64,000 nt of DNA, from assembly GCF_002154725.1 (NCBI RefSeq), contig NZ_MTAW01000084.1, positions 1 through 64,000 on the forward strand, read 5' to 3'. The DNA is from Nostoc sp. 106C. Its GTDB lineage: Bacteria > Cyanobacteriota > Cyanobacteriia > Cyanobacteriales > Nostocaceae. Made by a program: the position numbers and the translations under genes. A model generated the notes under the pieces. That model had not been told where the DNA came from and ran no database searches. It was given only the letters and a program-made list of their open reading frames with translations. This document shows positions 54,611-63,961 of the stretch, piece by piece. The first letter of the stretch is position 1. Every line of letters starts with the position of its first letter.

Positions 54611-54859
54611 TATGACACAGCGCTTCCCTTCCTTAAAAGAGTTATTAGCACATCAAAAATAGTTAATCTTTAGCTGTAAATTTTCAACAAACATGGCATA
54701 AGGAAGGAGAATAAATTCTTTTATGAATAGCAATATTTTTCTTCCATTACCTATTTATTAATAGCCTTGCAATTCTAAAATAAATATATGGTTGGTCTAA
54801 AATTAATAATATTTTTCAAACATAATTTTCCATCACAGTAAACCTCTCATGAATCTATC

Positions 54860-54883
54860 TTAAGGTGGTTCACTCCACCTTAA
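54860..54883. terminator. Hairpin between the amidohydrolase remnant and the third binding protein
   Basis: Perfect 9-bp stem TTAAGGTGG-TTCACT-CCACCTTAA. Only a weak T-stretch follows. Confidence 0.55.
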
Positions 54884-55169
54884 TTCCTAAAATTAAACTC
54901 ATAAATCACTTGTGATTAGCTTCTTTTTTATAATATGTATTGCTGTGGTTATTTTAATTCATGCTTAGTTTTCCCAACTTAGATAGTAGTTTATCCATGT
55001 TCAAGACAGTTTTTATGGCATTTTTCTCAAGCTCAATAACATACTATGAAATCCGAAGTCAAGAGCAAAAAAAATTTTATAGTTACCCTAAGCTAAAGAC
55101 TTAGGTTGTTTATAATTATTCAATTTTGTAATTTTTGTAATCGTTTCAAAGGTAGAGGTGAGCCAATTA

Positions 55170-56285
55170 ATGCAAGGTCTGAAAGATAAATTAGATTTTT
55201 GGAAACGCGGACGCATTACTCGTCGTTCAGCGTTATTTGCTCTTGGTTATAGCTTAGTGTTATCAACAACACTATTTAGTTGCAGTACGCCAGAAAAAAA
55301 TACTCAAAAACAAGCAGATTCATCTTCATCTAATACAACCAATACAGCTAATACATCTATAGCTAGTAGTGGACAAAAAGTAATTAGAATTGTACGTTCT
55401 AAACAACTTACTGCCCTAGCTGTTCTCGAAAAACAAGGCAGCTTAGAAAAAAGATTAGCAGACCTTGGTTACAAGCTTGAATGGCCTGAGTTCGCTGCGG
55501 GTCCACAACAATTAGAAGCATTAAATGCTAACGGGCTTGATATTGCTTCCACAGCAGAATCACCCCCTGTCTTTGCTCAAGCAGCTGGAACACCTTTAGT
55601 GTATTTAGCAGCTAATTCCTCTGATGGTAGAGCAGTTTCGCTGTTAGTTCCTAACAACTCAACTGTTAAAACTGTCAAAGATTTGAAAGGTAAAAAAGTT
55701 GCTTTCCAAAAAGCATCTATTGGTCATTACCTGTTAGTCAGAGCCTTAGAAAAAGAAGGGCTAAAACTTTCTGATGTACAGTCAGTTTTCCTACCGCCTC
55801 CAGATGCGAATGCAGCATTTAGCCAAGGCAAAGTTGATGCTTGGTTTATCTGGGAGCCATTTGTCACTAGAAATGTACAGAAAAAAGTCGGTCGTGTGCT
55901 GATAGATGGTGGTAATGGATTACGGGATACCAACAACTTTTACTCCACAACACGCAAATTCTATCAAGAAAATCCAGATGTGATTAAAGTCTTTCTGGAG
56001 GAATTACAAAAAGCACAAATTTGGTCTAAACAACATCCAAAAGAAATCGCAGAATTACTTGCACCAGCGACGCAACTCGATGTACCAACATTAGAAGTAA
56101 TGCACGGGAAATATGATTTTGCTTTGGAACCAATTACCGAGAAAATCATCACCAAGCAACAAGAAGTAGCAGATAAATGGTACAGCTTGGGACTCATACC
56201 TAAAAAGGTAAATGTTAGAGATGGGTTTTTGAAACCTGAAGAGTATACCAAAATTACACCCCAAGATGTTTTAGCTAAACAGTAA
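55170..56285 (+). CDS. ssuA: Sulfonate-type ABC substrate-binding lipoprotein (3 of 3)
   Basis: A 371-residue SsuA-family protein, close in layout to the one at 47911 (EFAAGPQQLEALNANGLDIASTAESPPVFAQAAG, VKDLKGKKVAFQKASIGHYLLVRAL, LPPPDANAAFSQGKVDAWFIWEPF). The N-terminus has TRRSALFALG, a twin-arginine-like lead, then a lipobox-like TLFSC. GAGGTG stands nine bases before ATG 55170; a GTG at 55158 is the alternative start. Differences from the other two copies suggest a separate ligand range. The TauD-like dioxygenase gene follows on the same strand. Confidence 0.92.
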   Translation: MQGLKDKLDFWKRGRITRRSALFALGYSLVLSTTLFSCSTPEKNTQKQADSSSSNTTNTANTSIASSGQKVIRIVRSKQLTALAVLEKQGSLEKRLADLGYKLEWPEFAAGPQQLEALNANGLDIASTAESPPVFAQAAGTPLVYLAANSSDGRAVSLLVPNNSTVKTVKDLKGKKVAFQKASIGHYLLVRALEKEGLKLSDVQSVFLPPPDANAAFSQGKVDAWFIWEPFVTRNVQKKVGRVLIDGGNGLRDTNNFYSTTRKFYQENPDVIKVFLEELQKAQIWSKQHPKEIAELLAPATQLDVPTLEVMHGKYDFALEPITEKIITKQQEVADKWYSLGLIPKKVNVRDGFLKPEEYTKITPQDVLAKQ

Positions 56286-56669
56286 AGAAAAGGCAGATTG
56301 GAGTTAAGTAGGTCAACTTTAAAAAACGGAAAATAAATTCTTTGCGATTACTTCGCTCCACTGCGTTACGCTCGTAATGACATTTCATGTTTAATTAGGT
56401 TGAGCTACTTATTTTTTCAATTTTTTTTAGATAAAGTACAGGATTATCTGTGTTCATCTGTGGTTCCATAATTCTTTGTGCAATCCCCCATAACCACTAG
56501 GTTATTTCTGCAATTCTGCGCTGAAAATTTTTGTTGATTGTCTCCTTAATTGTGCTATTACCTTTTTTACATCAGACATCAATGTACTTTGTACACAAGA
56601 ATTGACAAAAATCTTTATTCCTTCTGCCTGCTGCCCTTTGCCTTATTTTCAAATTAGGAAAATATTATT
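56286..56669. other. Intergenic region, nothing firm
   Basis: The 384 bp include a dispersed-repeat-like stretch around 56341-56390. No ORF, dyad site or RNA gene is seen. Confidence 0.35.
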
Positions 56670-57533
56670 ATGCCCACATTAACGTTAACAGAAGTTAAAA
56701 TTACTCCCTTAGATGCACCTTTAGGCGCTGTTGTTACGGGACTGGATGCTAGTCAAGCTGTTGCACCTGAAGTTATTTTGCAACTTAAACAAGCATTGCG
56801 CGATCGCCATATCCTCATCTTCAAAAATCAACAGCTTACTGATGAGCAATTTTTGAACTTTGCATTCTACTTTGGCTCTCTGTTTGTACCACCACAAGAT
56901 ATCCCAGTGTTAGCTTCAGAACCAGGAGTTACACCAGTGATCATTCCTGTTTCCAATGTCGATGGTGGTTATACAGGTACTGGTGAATTAACTTTCCATT
57001 CCGATCACCATTGGACTCCTTATCCTTCTAGTGGCTCCTTACTTTATGCTTTAGAAGTACCTGCCAAAGGTGGAGATACCTCTTGGTTAAATCTGAACTT
57101 GGCTTATGAGACGTTAGATGAGTCTACCAAAAAGCGGATTGCGGACTTGAAGTTGATTACCTACAATCCGTTTTTAAGAGACCGTAATGCACCTCGTTCT
57201 AACTACCGTGTTGATCAGAGTATTCCTCTCATTAGTCCTGTTTTTCCTCATCCTCTAGTACGCACACATCCTGAAAGCAGCAAAAAGATTTTATATCTCG
57301 GGCAAGAAACCGAAGTGGAAGTTGTCGGTTTAAATCCCCAAGAGGGAGAAGAATTAATTACACAACTACGCCAGCATCTCAATCAGCCACAGTTTTACTA
57401 TCAGCATAAATGGTCTGTGGGTGACATTGTTTATTGGGATAATCAAGCGACTTTACACCACCGACAAGCTTTTGATCCCAATGAACGACGGGTAATGAAA
57501 CGCATCAGTTTAGCTGGAAGCCGTCCTTTTTAG
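56670..57533 (+). CDS. tauD: TauD/TfdA-family Fe(II)/2-oxoglutarate dioxygenase
   Basis: A 287-residue enzyme with the facial triad His110-x-Asp112 (FHSDHHW) and distal His263 (WDNQATLHH). The 2-oxoglutarate-binding Arg is in the RRVMKRISLAG region. TauD converts taurine to aminoacetaldehyde and sulfite; alkylsulfatase (AtsK) and 2,4-D dioxygenases share the fold. Its place between sulfonate transport and SsuDE genes makes sulfonate or sulfate-ester cleavage likely; the exact substrate is open, and the symbol denotes the family. Confidence 0.87.
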   Translation: MPTLTLTEVKITPLDAPLGAVVTGLDASQAVAPEVILQLKQALRDRHILIFKNQQLTDEQFLNFAFYFGSLFVPPQDIPVLASEPGVTPVIIPVSNVDGGYTGTGELTFHSDHHWTPYPSSGSLLYALEVPAKGGDTSWLNLNLAYETLDESTKKRIADLKLITYNPFLRDRNAPRSNYRVDQSIPLISPVFPHPLVRTHPESSKKILYLGQETEVEVVGLNPQEGEELITQLRQHLNQPQFYYQHKWSVGDIVYWDNQATLHHRQAFDPNERRVMKRISLAGSRPF

Positions 57534-57859
57534 TAGTTGAGATTTTTAGAAGATAACCGCAAAAGTTTTGATTATATAGCCATCCTCAATCATGATTGAA
57601 AATCAAGAATTCTGTAAGGTGGGCATTGCCCACCTTACGAATTAATGCTTCTATTAATGGCTTAACTATCAAACTTAATGCGGTTGTTCGCTCACTAAAA
57701 ACTGAATTTGTGAATATCATCAATTAGACATCTCTCGCATTACTTATATAGGAGTCATATTTGATTTTTGAAAAAAACTCAGTACACTTTTAGTCCTTCT
57801 TCCCTGTTCCCTGTTCCCTCCCTACATAAATAATTTCAGTAATCAAATCGGATTGCTAT
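57534..57859. other. Intergenic region with hairpin and heptamers
   Basis: In addition to the hairpin, three TTCCCTG-type heptamers run from 57800 to 57820 (short tandem repeats). No gene is seen. Confidence 0.5.
57614..57638. repeat. Dispersed hairpin repeat, possibly terminator of the dioxygenase gene
   Basis: Perfect 11-bp stem GTAAGGTGGGC-ATT-GCCCACCTTAC, 80 bp after the stop. The GGTGGGCATTGCCCACC core recurs at 44242. Confidence 0.7.
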
Positions 57860-58672
57860 ATGACAACAATTCCCAGTTACGACCCTACTTTATTTGAAGG
57901 TGCAGCGTGGTATTATGCTCGCTACAGACCCCAGTATCCACCTGTTTTATTTGATTCGCTCACAGAGAAATTTCAGTTAGATGGTAAAGGAAGGCTGCTA
58001 GATTTAGGTTGTGGTGCGGGGTTAATTGCAATTCCTTTACGCGATCGCTTTCAAGAAGTCATCGGTTTAGATCCCGATGCAGATATGCTTCTAGAAGCAC
58101 AACAGCAAGCAGTAGAACTGGGAGCTACAAATATTAGTTGGGTAAAAGATCGCGCAGAAAACATCTCTCCTGCTGTTGGTAAATTCCAGCTAGTGACAAT
58201 TGGTAGAGCCTTTCACTGGATGCAGCGAGAATTGGTAATAGAACGTATATACAATCTACTTACTGATAATGGTGGTCTTGCTATTATCAAAACCCATGAA
58301 GACCCTTGGAATAGTGACCATCCGTGGAAAACAACAGCAATTTCAGTTGTCAAACGCTGGTTAGGTGAACAACGCCGTACAGGTCAAGGTGGTAAAGGCG
58401 TATGGCAACCTTTGGCAGTTTCTCACGAAGAAATCTTGGCGAAATCATCATTTCCTCGTCAAGCGACCTATGAAGTTAAATACGAAAAATATTGGACAAT
58501 TGATACCTACCTTGGCTATCTCTATTCTACGGCTTTCTGTTTACCATCTTTTGTCGGAGAAAATCGCCATAAATTTGAGGTAGATCTCAAAGAATCTCTA
58601 TTAAAAGTAGAGCCTTCAGGAACATTTAAAGAAGAACTACCGATTACTGTCATTGCTGCTTGGAAAAGTTAA
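57860..58672 (+). CDS. Class I SAM-dependent methyltransferase
   Basis: A 270-residue methyltransferase. SAM-binding motif I LLDLGCGAGL is near residue 41, the acidic loop VIGLDPDADML near 65, and VTIGRAFHWMQRE is motif IV-like. The N-terminal FEGAAWYYARYRPQYP is typical of methyltransferase-11 proteins. The acceptor is unknown; a thiol or small organic acid would fit the cluster (inference). The gap to the next gene is 58 bp, so it is probably in an operon with ssuC. Confidence 0.9.
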   Translation: MTTIPSYDPTLFEGAAWYYARYRPQYPPVLFDSLTEKFQLDGKGRLLDLGCGAGLIAIPLRDRFQEVIGLDPDADMLLEAQQQAVELGATNISWVKDRAENISPAVGKFQLVTIGRAFHWMQRELVIERIYNLLTDNGGLAIIKTHEDPWNSDHPWKTTAISVVKRWLGEQRRTGQGGKGVWQPLAVSHEEILAKSSFPRQATYEVKYEKYWTIDTYLGYLYSTAFCLPSFVGENRHKFEVDLKESLLKVEPSGTFKEELPITVIAAWKS

Positions 58673-58730
58673 TTACTCACAACCTTATCTACCTACTTCA
58701 TAGAACACAATTCAAAAATACAACATTCAT

Positions 58731-59579
58731 ATGAAAAGTATCTCTTCTACTCCTCAAAACCTCTCATCAAGGCAGACTATGAAAAAGCAAAAGTTAAAAT
58801 TACTGTTCCTTAAGAATCGCCATATTCAATCCTTAATTCCTTGGTTCGTGCCTCTATTCATAATTGTTGTGTGGCAATTATTATCTTCTGTAGGAATAAT
58901 ACCTACTAGAATTTTACCTGCACCTTTAAGTGTTGTGGGCGCTGCTGTTCATTTAGCTCAAACAGGCGAACTATTTAGAAATATTACTATTAGTGCTACA
59001 AGAGCAATTTCTGGCTTTTTAATTGGTGGAAGTATTGGGTTTATTTTAGGTTTACTCAATGGCGTTTCTCCAATTGCTGAGAAATTGTTAGATACTTCTA
59101 TTCAAATGTTGCGTAATATTCCTAACTTAGCATTAATTCCCTTGGTAATTTTATGGTTTGGTATTGGGGATGAAGCTAGATTATTTCTTGTGTCTTTAGG
59201 CGTAATGTTTCCCATTTATTTAAATACTTTTCATGGAATTCGTAGTGTCGATCCAGGATTAATCGAGATGGGAAAAGTTTATGGTTTAAATACCTGGGGT
59301 TTATTTTGGCGAGTTATTCTTCCAGGAGCATTATCTTCTATTTTGGTAGGAGTCCGTTTTTCCCTAGGTATCATGTGGTTAACGCTCATTGTTGCTGAAA
59401 CAATAGCTGCTGATTCTGGTATTGGTTACATGGCAATGAATGCTAGAGAATTTATGCAAACAGATGTTGTGGTATTAAGCATTTTGCTCTATGCCTTATT
59501 TGGTAAATTAGCAGATGTGATCGCTAGATCTTTAGAAAATTACTGGTTGCAATGGAATCCTAGTTATACAAAGGCTTAA
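58731..59579 (+). CDS. ssuC: Aliphatic sulfonate ABC transporter permease
   Basis: A 282-residue membrane protein with about six spans. The EAA-type coupling loop EMGKVYGLNTWGLFWRVILPGALSSI lies near residue 180, and the N-terminal half has ILPAPLSVVGAAVHLAQTGELFRNITISATRA, characteristic of the SsuC/TauC family. It likely forms the transporter with SsuB (53227) and the three binding proteins. A second Met at codon 17 is a possible alternative start. Confidence 0.93.
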   Translation: MKSISSTPQNLSSRQTMKKQKLKLLFLKNRHIQSLIPWFVPLFIIVVWQLLSSVGIIPTRILPAPLSVVGAAVHLAQTGELFRNITISATRAISGFLIGGSIGFILGLLNGVSPIAEKLLDTSIQMLRNIPNLALIPLVILWFGIGDEARLFLVSLGVMFPIYLNTFHGIRSVDPGLIEMGKVYGLNTWGLFWRVILPGALSSILVGVRFSLGIMWLTLIVAETIAADSGIGYMAMNAREFMQTDVVVLSILLYALFGKLADVIARSLENYWLQWNPSYTKA

Positions 59580-60139
59580 CTCAAATTTGTGAGTTTGCTA
59601 TTCATTGCCATTACAGATAAAGCACTTCAGTAGCAGTCAGGAATCCACAATAATTTCTGGTTGCTACATCTTTTAGTATTTAAGTAATTATTCAGTAGGG
59701 TAGGCAGTTTGCAGTGTAGATTTTCTTTTCGCAAAACTGCTGTTTTGTTATTGCTACATAAGGATTTGAGCTTTTGAGAAAGTGACAGCCGTAACGCACT
59801 TCCCTAGCGTGACACAGTTAAAGCTGAAGTATAGGCTTTTGGCAAGGCCATACACTCGAAATGTTATTGTAACTAAAGGTTGTTCTTGCCCAATTTCCTA
59901 TATAAAGGTAGTTTCGAGAAACTAAAACTTGGGGTAAGTCTAAGTAATTTTCATCAAAAAATCATTAATACAGCAATGATAAACTCTTCAATAGAAAATC
60001 TCTTTCCTACACTTCGATTACTAATTGTAATAACTGTCTTCTCAATCTTTGATACAAGTAGAGTCTAACGAAATAATACCTCAGACACCGCGTGTAAATA
60101 TCTGCCCACTCATCCTTTGCTGACACAGAAGAAGTAAAT
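59580..60139. other. Intergenic region, no gene supported
   Basis: The 560 bp are AT-rich. A 62-codon ORF at 59880-60068 starts with TTG and has no ribosome-binding site or family features. No dyad site is seen. Confidence 0.4.
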
Positions 60140-61318
60140 ATGGTAAAAGTTGATACATATCCAGTGATACCTACCACAGATTTATTTCAGCGTGTCGCCG
60201 CCCTAGCTGCTGACTTTGCTACGCGCGCTGCCGTCCACGATCGCGATGGTTCTTTCCCTTTTGAGAACTTTGCTGCTCTCCAACAAGCGCAGCTACTCAA
60301 TCTGACTGTTCCCAAAGAGTTTGGTGGTCAAGGTTTAGGATATGCGGCTGTTAGCCGAGTGATTGAAAAAATAGCTAGTGGGGATGCTGCTACTGCCTTA
60401 GTATTGACGATGCACTATCTACAACACGTCAATGCTGCTCGCACCCGTCGCTGGAATCCCGTGATTTACGAACGATTGTGTCGTGAATCGGTAGAAGGTA
60501 TTGCCTTATTAAATGCTGCTCGTGTGGAACCAGAGTTGGGTACACCTGCCAGGGGTGGACTCCCGGCAACCACTGCCCAACAGACTGCTAAGGGTTGGCT
60601 ATTAAATGGTCATAAACAATACACTACAGGTAGCCCGATTTTACGTTACTTTATTGTTTGGGCGCGAACTACAGAAGCAGAACCGCGAGTCGGTAATTTT
60701 CTTATACCTCGTGATGTTCAAGGCATCCGCATTGAGGAAACTTGGGATCACTTGGGAATGCGAGCAACTGGTAGCCACGATTTGATTTTAGAAGATGTCT
60801 TGATTCCTTCAGAGTATGCTTTGGATATTAGCCCCTTGAAAGCTTGGTCATCTCCCGATCCGCTGCAATTAGCTGGTGTGAGCCTGTGGTTGAGTGCATT
60901 GTATCAGGGCGTAGCCAAAGCTGCGCGAGATTGGCTAGTGGGTTATTTAAATGAGCGATCGCCTACTAATTTAGGAGCTAGTTTAGCAACTTTACCCCGC
61001 TTTCAATCGGCGATCGGCGAAATTGAAGCTTTGCTCTACGCTAGCGATCGCCTAATTTATGGTTTAGCTAACGATATTGATCGCGCAGATTATGACAGCA
61101 ACGTGGGTTTACAGGCGCAAACTGTGAAATATCTCACCACGAGTAACGCCATTCGCGCCGTCGAAAAAGGACTCGAACTTATTGGTAATCCAGGCTTATC
61201 ACGTCATAACCCTTTAGAACGTCACTATCGGGATGTTCTTTGCAGCCGCATTCATACCCCACAAAATGATGCAATTTGGTTGTCTTTGGGAAAACGAGCC
61301 TTGGGTGTGAACTCTTAG
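60140..61318 (+). CDS. Acyl-CoA dehydrogenase-family flavoprotein, SfnB/DszC-like monooxygenase
   Basis: A 392-residue protein of the acyl-CoA dehydrogenase fold (VPKEFGGQGLGYAAVSRVIEKIASGDAATALVLTMH, LLNGHKQYTTGSPILRYFIVWA, WDHLGMRATGSHDLILEDVLIP, NPLERHYRDVLCSRIHTPQND). The late H-x-x-x-RDV region and lack of the usual catalytic Glu pattern resemble SfnB/DszC-type FMNH2-dependent enzymes, which act on dimethyl sulfone or sulfonate-type substrates. With SsuE and a nitroreductase nearby to supply reduced flavin, an organosulfur monooxygenase role is the best inference; a true acyl-CoA dehydrogenase is less likely. Confidence 0.82.
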   Translation: MVKVDTYPVIPTTDLFQRVAALAADFATRAAVHDRDGSFPFENFAALQQAQLLNLTVPKEFGGQGLGYAAVSRVIEKIASGDAATALVLTMHYLQHVNAARTRRWNPVIYERLCRESVEGIALLNAARVEPELGTPARGGLPATTAQQTAKGWLLNGHKQYTTGSPILRYFIVWARTTEAEPRVGNFLIPRDVQGIRIEETWDHLGMRATGSHDLILEDVLIPSEYALDISPLKAWSSPDPLQLAGVSLWLSALYQGVAKAARDWLVGYLNERSPTNLGASLATLPRFQSAIGEIEALLYASDRLIYGLANDIDRADYDSNVGLQAQTVKYLTTSNAIRAVEKGLELIGNPGLSRHNPLERHYRDVLCSRIHTPQNDAIWLSLGKRALGVNS

Positions 61319-61346
61319 ACTTAGGCCTACGATTAATCTTTCACAA

Positions 61347-61432
61347 GTAGGGTCTGTTATGCCGTAGGCTAACGCACCGCATTATCCGAGATTTTCGGTG
61401 CGTTAGGACTAAAGTCCATAACGCACCCTACC
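61347..61432. repeat. Nested palindromic repeat downstream of the SfnB-like gene
   Basis: Inner stem TAACGCACCG / CGGTGCGTTA (61370-61379 with 61396-61405). The outer flanks GTAGGGT / ACCCTAC also pair. This resembles dispersed repeats of Nostocales and may end transcription before ssuD. Confidence 0.6.
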
Positions 61433-61593
61433 AAATGAAAACTTTTCATGCTTGGTTCCAAAATGGGGTTGAATGGCTACCTTGAAAGAGTGCTGCATCA
61501 AGAGTCATTAATTATTCTCCTTGTGTTTCTTGGCTTTGCTAAATATATTGCTTTCCCCATTCATCTGTGTAATATTATTAAGATGACAAATAA

Positions 61594-61622
61594 ATACGGT
61601 ATACCGACGAATTTACCGTAGT
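61594..61622 (+). promoter_or_regulatory. Dyad motif (site F) upstream of ssuD
   Basis: ATACG, 16 bases, ACCGTAGT, 29 bp in total, ending 43 bp before the ssuD start. The inner part ACGGTA / TACCGT forms a clear dyad. Confidence 0.65.
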
Positions 61623-61665
61623 ATTAGAAGTAATCAGATTTTGCAGCCACATTAAATTAGGGATT

Positions 61666-62826
61666 ATGCAACTACTTTGGTTTATCCCCACACACGGAGA
61701 AGGACGCTATCTCGGCACTGCAATAGGTGGGCGGGCAGTAAACTTTGATTACTGGCGACAGATTGCCCAAGCAGTGGATCATTTGGGTTTTACAGGTGCT
61801 TTATTACCTACAGGGCGTTCTTGTGAAGATGCGTGGATTTTGGCATCAACGCTAGTAACCCATACGAAAAGAATGCGGTTTTTGGTAGCAATTCGTCCGG
61901 GGTTGATGTCACCAGGAGTAGCTGCACGCATGGCTGCAACGTTCGATCGCATTTCCGGTGGGCGCTTGCTAATTAACGTGGTTACAGGTGGCGATCCTGT
62001 GGAATTGGCGGGAGATGGCTTGCATCTTTCTCACGATGATCGCTACAAACTTACAGACGAATTTTTGACAGTGTGGCGGCAAATAGCAGCAAGCGAAGTG
62101 ACTAATTTCCAAGGCGACTATCTCAACGTCCAAGATGGCAAGATACTGTTTCCACCTGTACAAAAACCTTATCCGCCTTTGTGGTTTGGTGGTTCTTCAC
62201 CGATTGCCCAAGAAATCGCTGCTAAACACGTGGATGTCTACTTAACTTGGGGTGAAACACCTGCACAGGTTGCTGAAAAAATTGCCTCAGTCCGTCGACT
62301 AGCAGAAGCACAAGGACGGACAATCCGCTTTGGTATAAGGCTACACGTAATTGTCAGAGAAACTGAAAGCAAAGCTTGGGATGCAGCAAATGATTTAATC
62401 CGCTACGTAGATGAAGATGCGATCGCCAAGACTCAACAAGCATACGCTCGTATGGACTCAGAAGGACAGCGCCGGATGCAAGAATTACACAAAGGTAGCC
62501 GCGACGCTTTGGAAATTAGTCCGAATTTATGGGCAGGAATTGGTTTAGTGCGCGGTGGTGCGGGTACTGCTTTAGTCGGCGATCCTGAGACTGTGGCTAG
62601 AAGAATGTTGGAGTATACAGATTTAGGAATTGAGACTTTCATTTTTTCTGGATATCCTCATTTAGAGGAAGCGTATCGCGTTGCTGAATTACTCTTCCCG
62701 CGTTTGCCTTTAGAAAATTTACCTGATATCGAACCACAGATGACAAGTCCGTTTGGCGAAATAGTAGCTAGTCGTGAATTTCCCAAACAACAAGTTAATA
62801 AAACAGCAGCAGCGACTGTAGATTAA
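61666..62826 (+). CDS. ssuD: FMNH2-dependent alkanesulfonate monooxygenase
   Basis: A 386-residue bacterial-luciferase-fold enzyme that splits alkanesulfonates into aldehyde and sulfite using FMNH2 and O2. Typical SsuD features are [12 protein letters not shown] at the start, [35 protein letters not shown] near residue 80, [28 protein letters not shown] near 175, and the mobile-loop region with conserved Arg residues around 290. The ATG is preceded by TAGGG. It is followed 49 bp later by ssuE, the flavin reductase that feeds it. Confidence 0.95.
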   Translation: MQLLWFIPTHGEGRYLGTAIGGRAVNFDYWRQIAQAVDHLGFTGALLPTGRSCEDAWILASTLVTHTKRMRFLVAIRPGLMSPGVAARMAATFDRISGGRLLINVVTGGDPVELAGDGLHLSHDDRYKLTDEFLTVWRQIAASEVTNFQGDYLNVQDGKILFPPVQKPYPPLWFGGSSPIAQEIAAKHVDVYLTWGETPAQVAEKIASVRRLAEAQGRTIRFGIRLHVIVRETESKAWDAANDLIRYVDEDAIAKTQQAYARMDSEGQRRMQELHKGSRDALEISPNLWAGIGLVRGGAGTALVGDPETVARRMLEYTDLGIETFIFSGYPHLEEAYRVAELLFPRLPLENLPDIEPQMTSPFGEIVASREFPKQQVNKTAAATVD

Positions 62827-62875
62827 ACAGTTCTGCCTTTGTACAAAAAAATAATTCCCAGGAGAACTTGAAACC

Positions 62876-63439
62876 ATGCCTCATATTTTAGCGATCGCAG
62901 GTAGCCCTTCCCATCCTTCCCGAACCTACTCTTTAGTGGAATATGCTAGCAAAATCCTTGTGCAGCAAGGTTTCACAGTAGATATTATTTCGGTGCGTGA
63001 CATTCCTGCTGAAGATTTAGCATTTGGACGTTACGATAGCCCTGCTTTAGAAAAACCAAAAGCTATTTTAGCCAAAGCTGATGGTGTGATTATTGCAACA
63101 CCAATTTACAAAGCAGCATACACAGGTGTCCTGAAAGCATTCTTGGACTTGTTACCTCAAAAAGCCTTAGCAGGAAAAGTCATAGTCCCTTTGGCAACAG
63201 GTGGGACGATCGCTCATTTATTGGCAACAGAGTATGCTTTAAAACCCGTGCTATCAGAATTAGGAGCACGCCACATACTCAGTACTATCTACAGTGTAGA
63301 TAAGCAAATTCAAGTACAACCTGATGGCAGTATTCAGCTAGATGCAGAAATTGCCCAGAGGTTACAAGATGTTTTGCATGATTTAGTAAAAGCGATCAAT
63401 ACTTCTTCAGCTACAAAAGAAGTCGCTCATGCTGGTTAG
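62876..63439 (+). CDS. ssuE: NADPH-dependent FMN reductase
   Basis: A 187-residue flavodoxin-like reductase giving FMNH2 to SsuD. The motif ILAIAGSPSHPSRTYSLVEY near residue 4 binds FMN phosphate, ATPIYKAAYTGVLKAFLD near 80 is the pi-helix and active-site region typical of SsuE (Tyr in the IYKAAYTG segment), and LATGGTIAHLLATEYAL follows. AGGAG precedes the ATG. Confidence 0.95.
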   Translation: MPHILAIAGSPSHPSRTYSLVEYASKILVQQGFTVDIISVRDIPAEDLAFGRYDSPALEKPKAILAKADGVIIATPIYKAAYTGVLKAFLDLLPQKALAGKVIVPLATGGTIAHLLATEYALKPVLSELGARHILSTIYSVDKQIQVQPDGSIQLDAEIAQRLQDVLHDLVKAINTSSATKEVAHAG

Positions 63440-63466
63440 GTAATAATCTTTACTCTTTTCTGCTCC

Positions 63467-63505
63467 AGTAGCAGTTGGGTTGCCCTTGCCTAACTGCTAC
63501 TTTTC
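63467..63505. terminator. Terminator after ssuE
   Basis: Stem AGTAGCAGTT / AACTGCTACT (10 bp) with a 15-base loop and a TTTCT tail, between the converging ssuE and VOC genes. Confidence 0.7.
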
Positions 63506-63511
63506 TCCAAT

Positions 63512-63925
63512 TTATAACTGCTGCACCGATGCTATTTCTAAACGATTTCCACCAGGATCGCAGATATAAAAGCGATTGTATCCGGGTATGAGTTGGCGAT
63601 CGCCAATAATTTCTACCCCATGCGCTTTCAGATGCTCTTCAAAAGCATCTAAATTATGCACTCGAAAACAAATATGCCGTCTTGACGCTTCATTATGGGA
63701 GTTATTCTCTCTACTAATGTGAATTTGGATATCTCCCAATGCGTACCAAGCGCCTCCATTGTTTTTAAGTGCTTCCGGCTTTGCAATTTTAGTTAGTCCC
63801 AAAACTGTGCCGTAGAAAAATAGCATTGCATCCTCCACTTCAGAGGGCGATGTAACTTGAATATGATCAATTGCATCTAGCCACACTTTCACTTCCTCCA
63901 GTTTGCTGCTGTATTGGGGAACCAT
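63512..63925 (-). CDS. VOC-superfamily (glyoxalase/bleomycin-resistance-like) protein
   Basis: A 137-residue VOC protein with paired beta-alpha-beta-beta-beta units: the first metal ligand His in DAIDHIQV, the second in RHICFRVHN, and the Glu in CDPGGNRLEIAS. The substrate is unknown; ring-cleavage, thiol-transfer or lactoylglutathione functions all occur in the superfamily. Dyad site G lies 36 bp in front of its start, so it is probably co-regulated with the sulfur genes. Confidence 0.9.
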   Translation of the reverse strand: MVPQYSSKLEEVKVWLDAIDHIQVTSPSEVEDAMLFFYGTVLGLTKIAKPEALKNNGGAWYALGDIQIHISRENNSHNEASRRHICFRVHNLDAFEEHLKAHGVEIIGDRQLIPGYNRFYICDPGGNRLEIASVQQL

Positions 63926-63961
63926 GCTATTTCGCTACAATATCTCTGGCTTGATTTTAAT

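Larger units (their letters stand above)
54267..55169. other. Long spacer: repeat element B, hairpin and leader
   Basis: The 903 bp include element B (54439-54610) and the hairpin at 54860-54883. A 15-codon ORF at 54935-54982 has two adjacent Cys codons and a later one but no Shine-Dalgarno sequence. The last 190 bp are AT-rich leader for the binding-protein gene. Confidence 0.45.
61319..61665. other. Intergenic control region of ssuD
   Basis: The 347 bp consist mainly of the nested palindrome (61347-61432), an AT-rich middle and site F. Confidence 0.5.

Noticed and set aside
44242-57638. GGTGGGCATTGCCCACC repeats as an operator
   Set aside because: They occur without a fixed relation to gene starts and look like dispersed hairpin repeats.
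59880-60068. 62-codon plus-strand ORF before the SfnB-like gene
   Set aside because: TTG start, no Shine-Dalgarno sequence, no family features.
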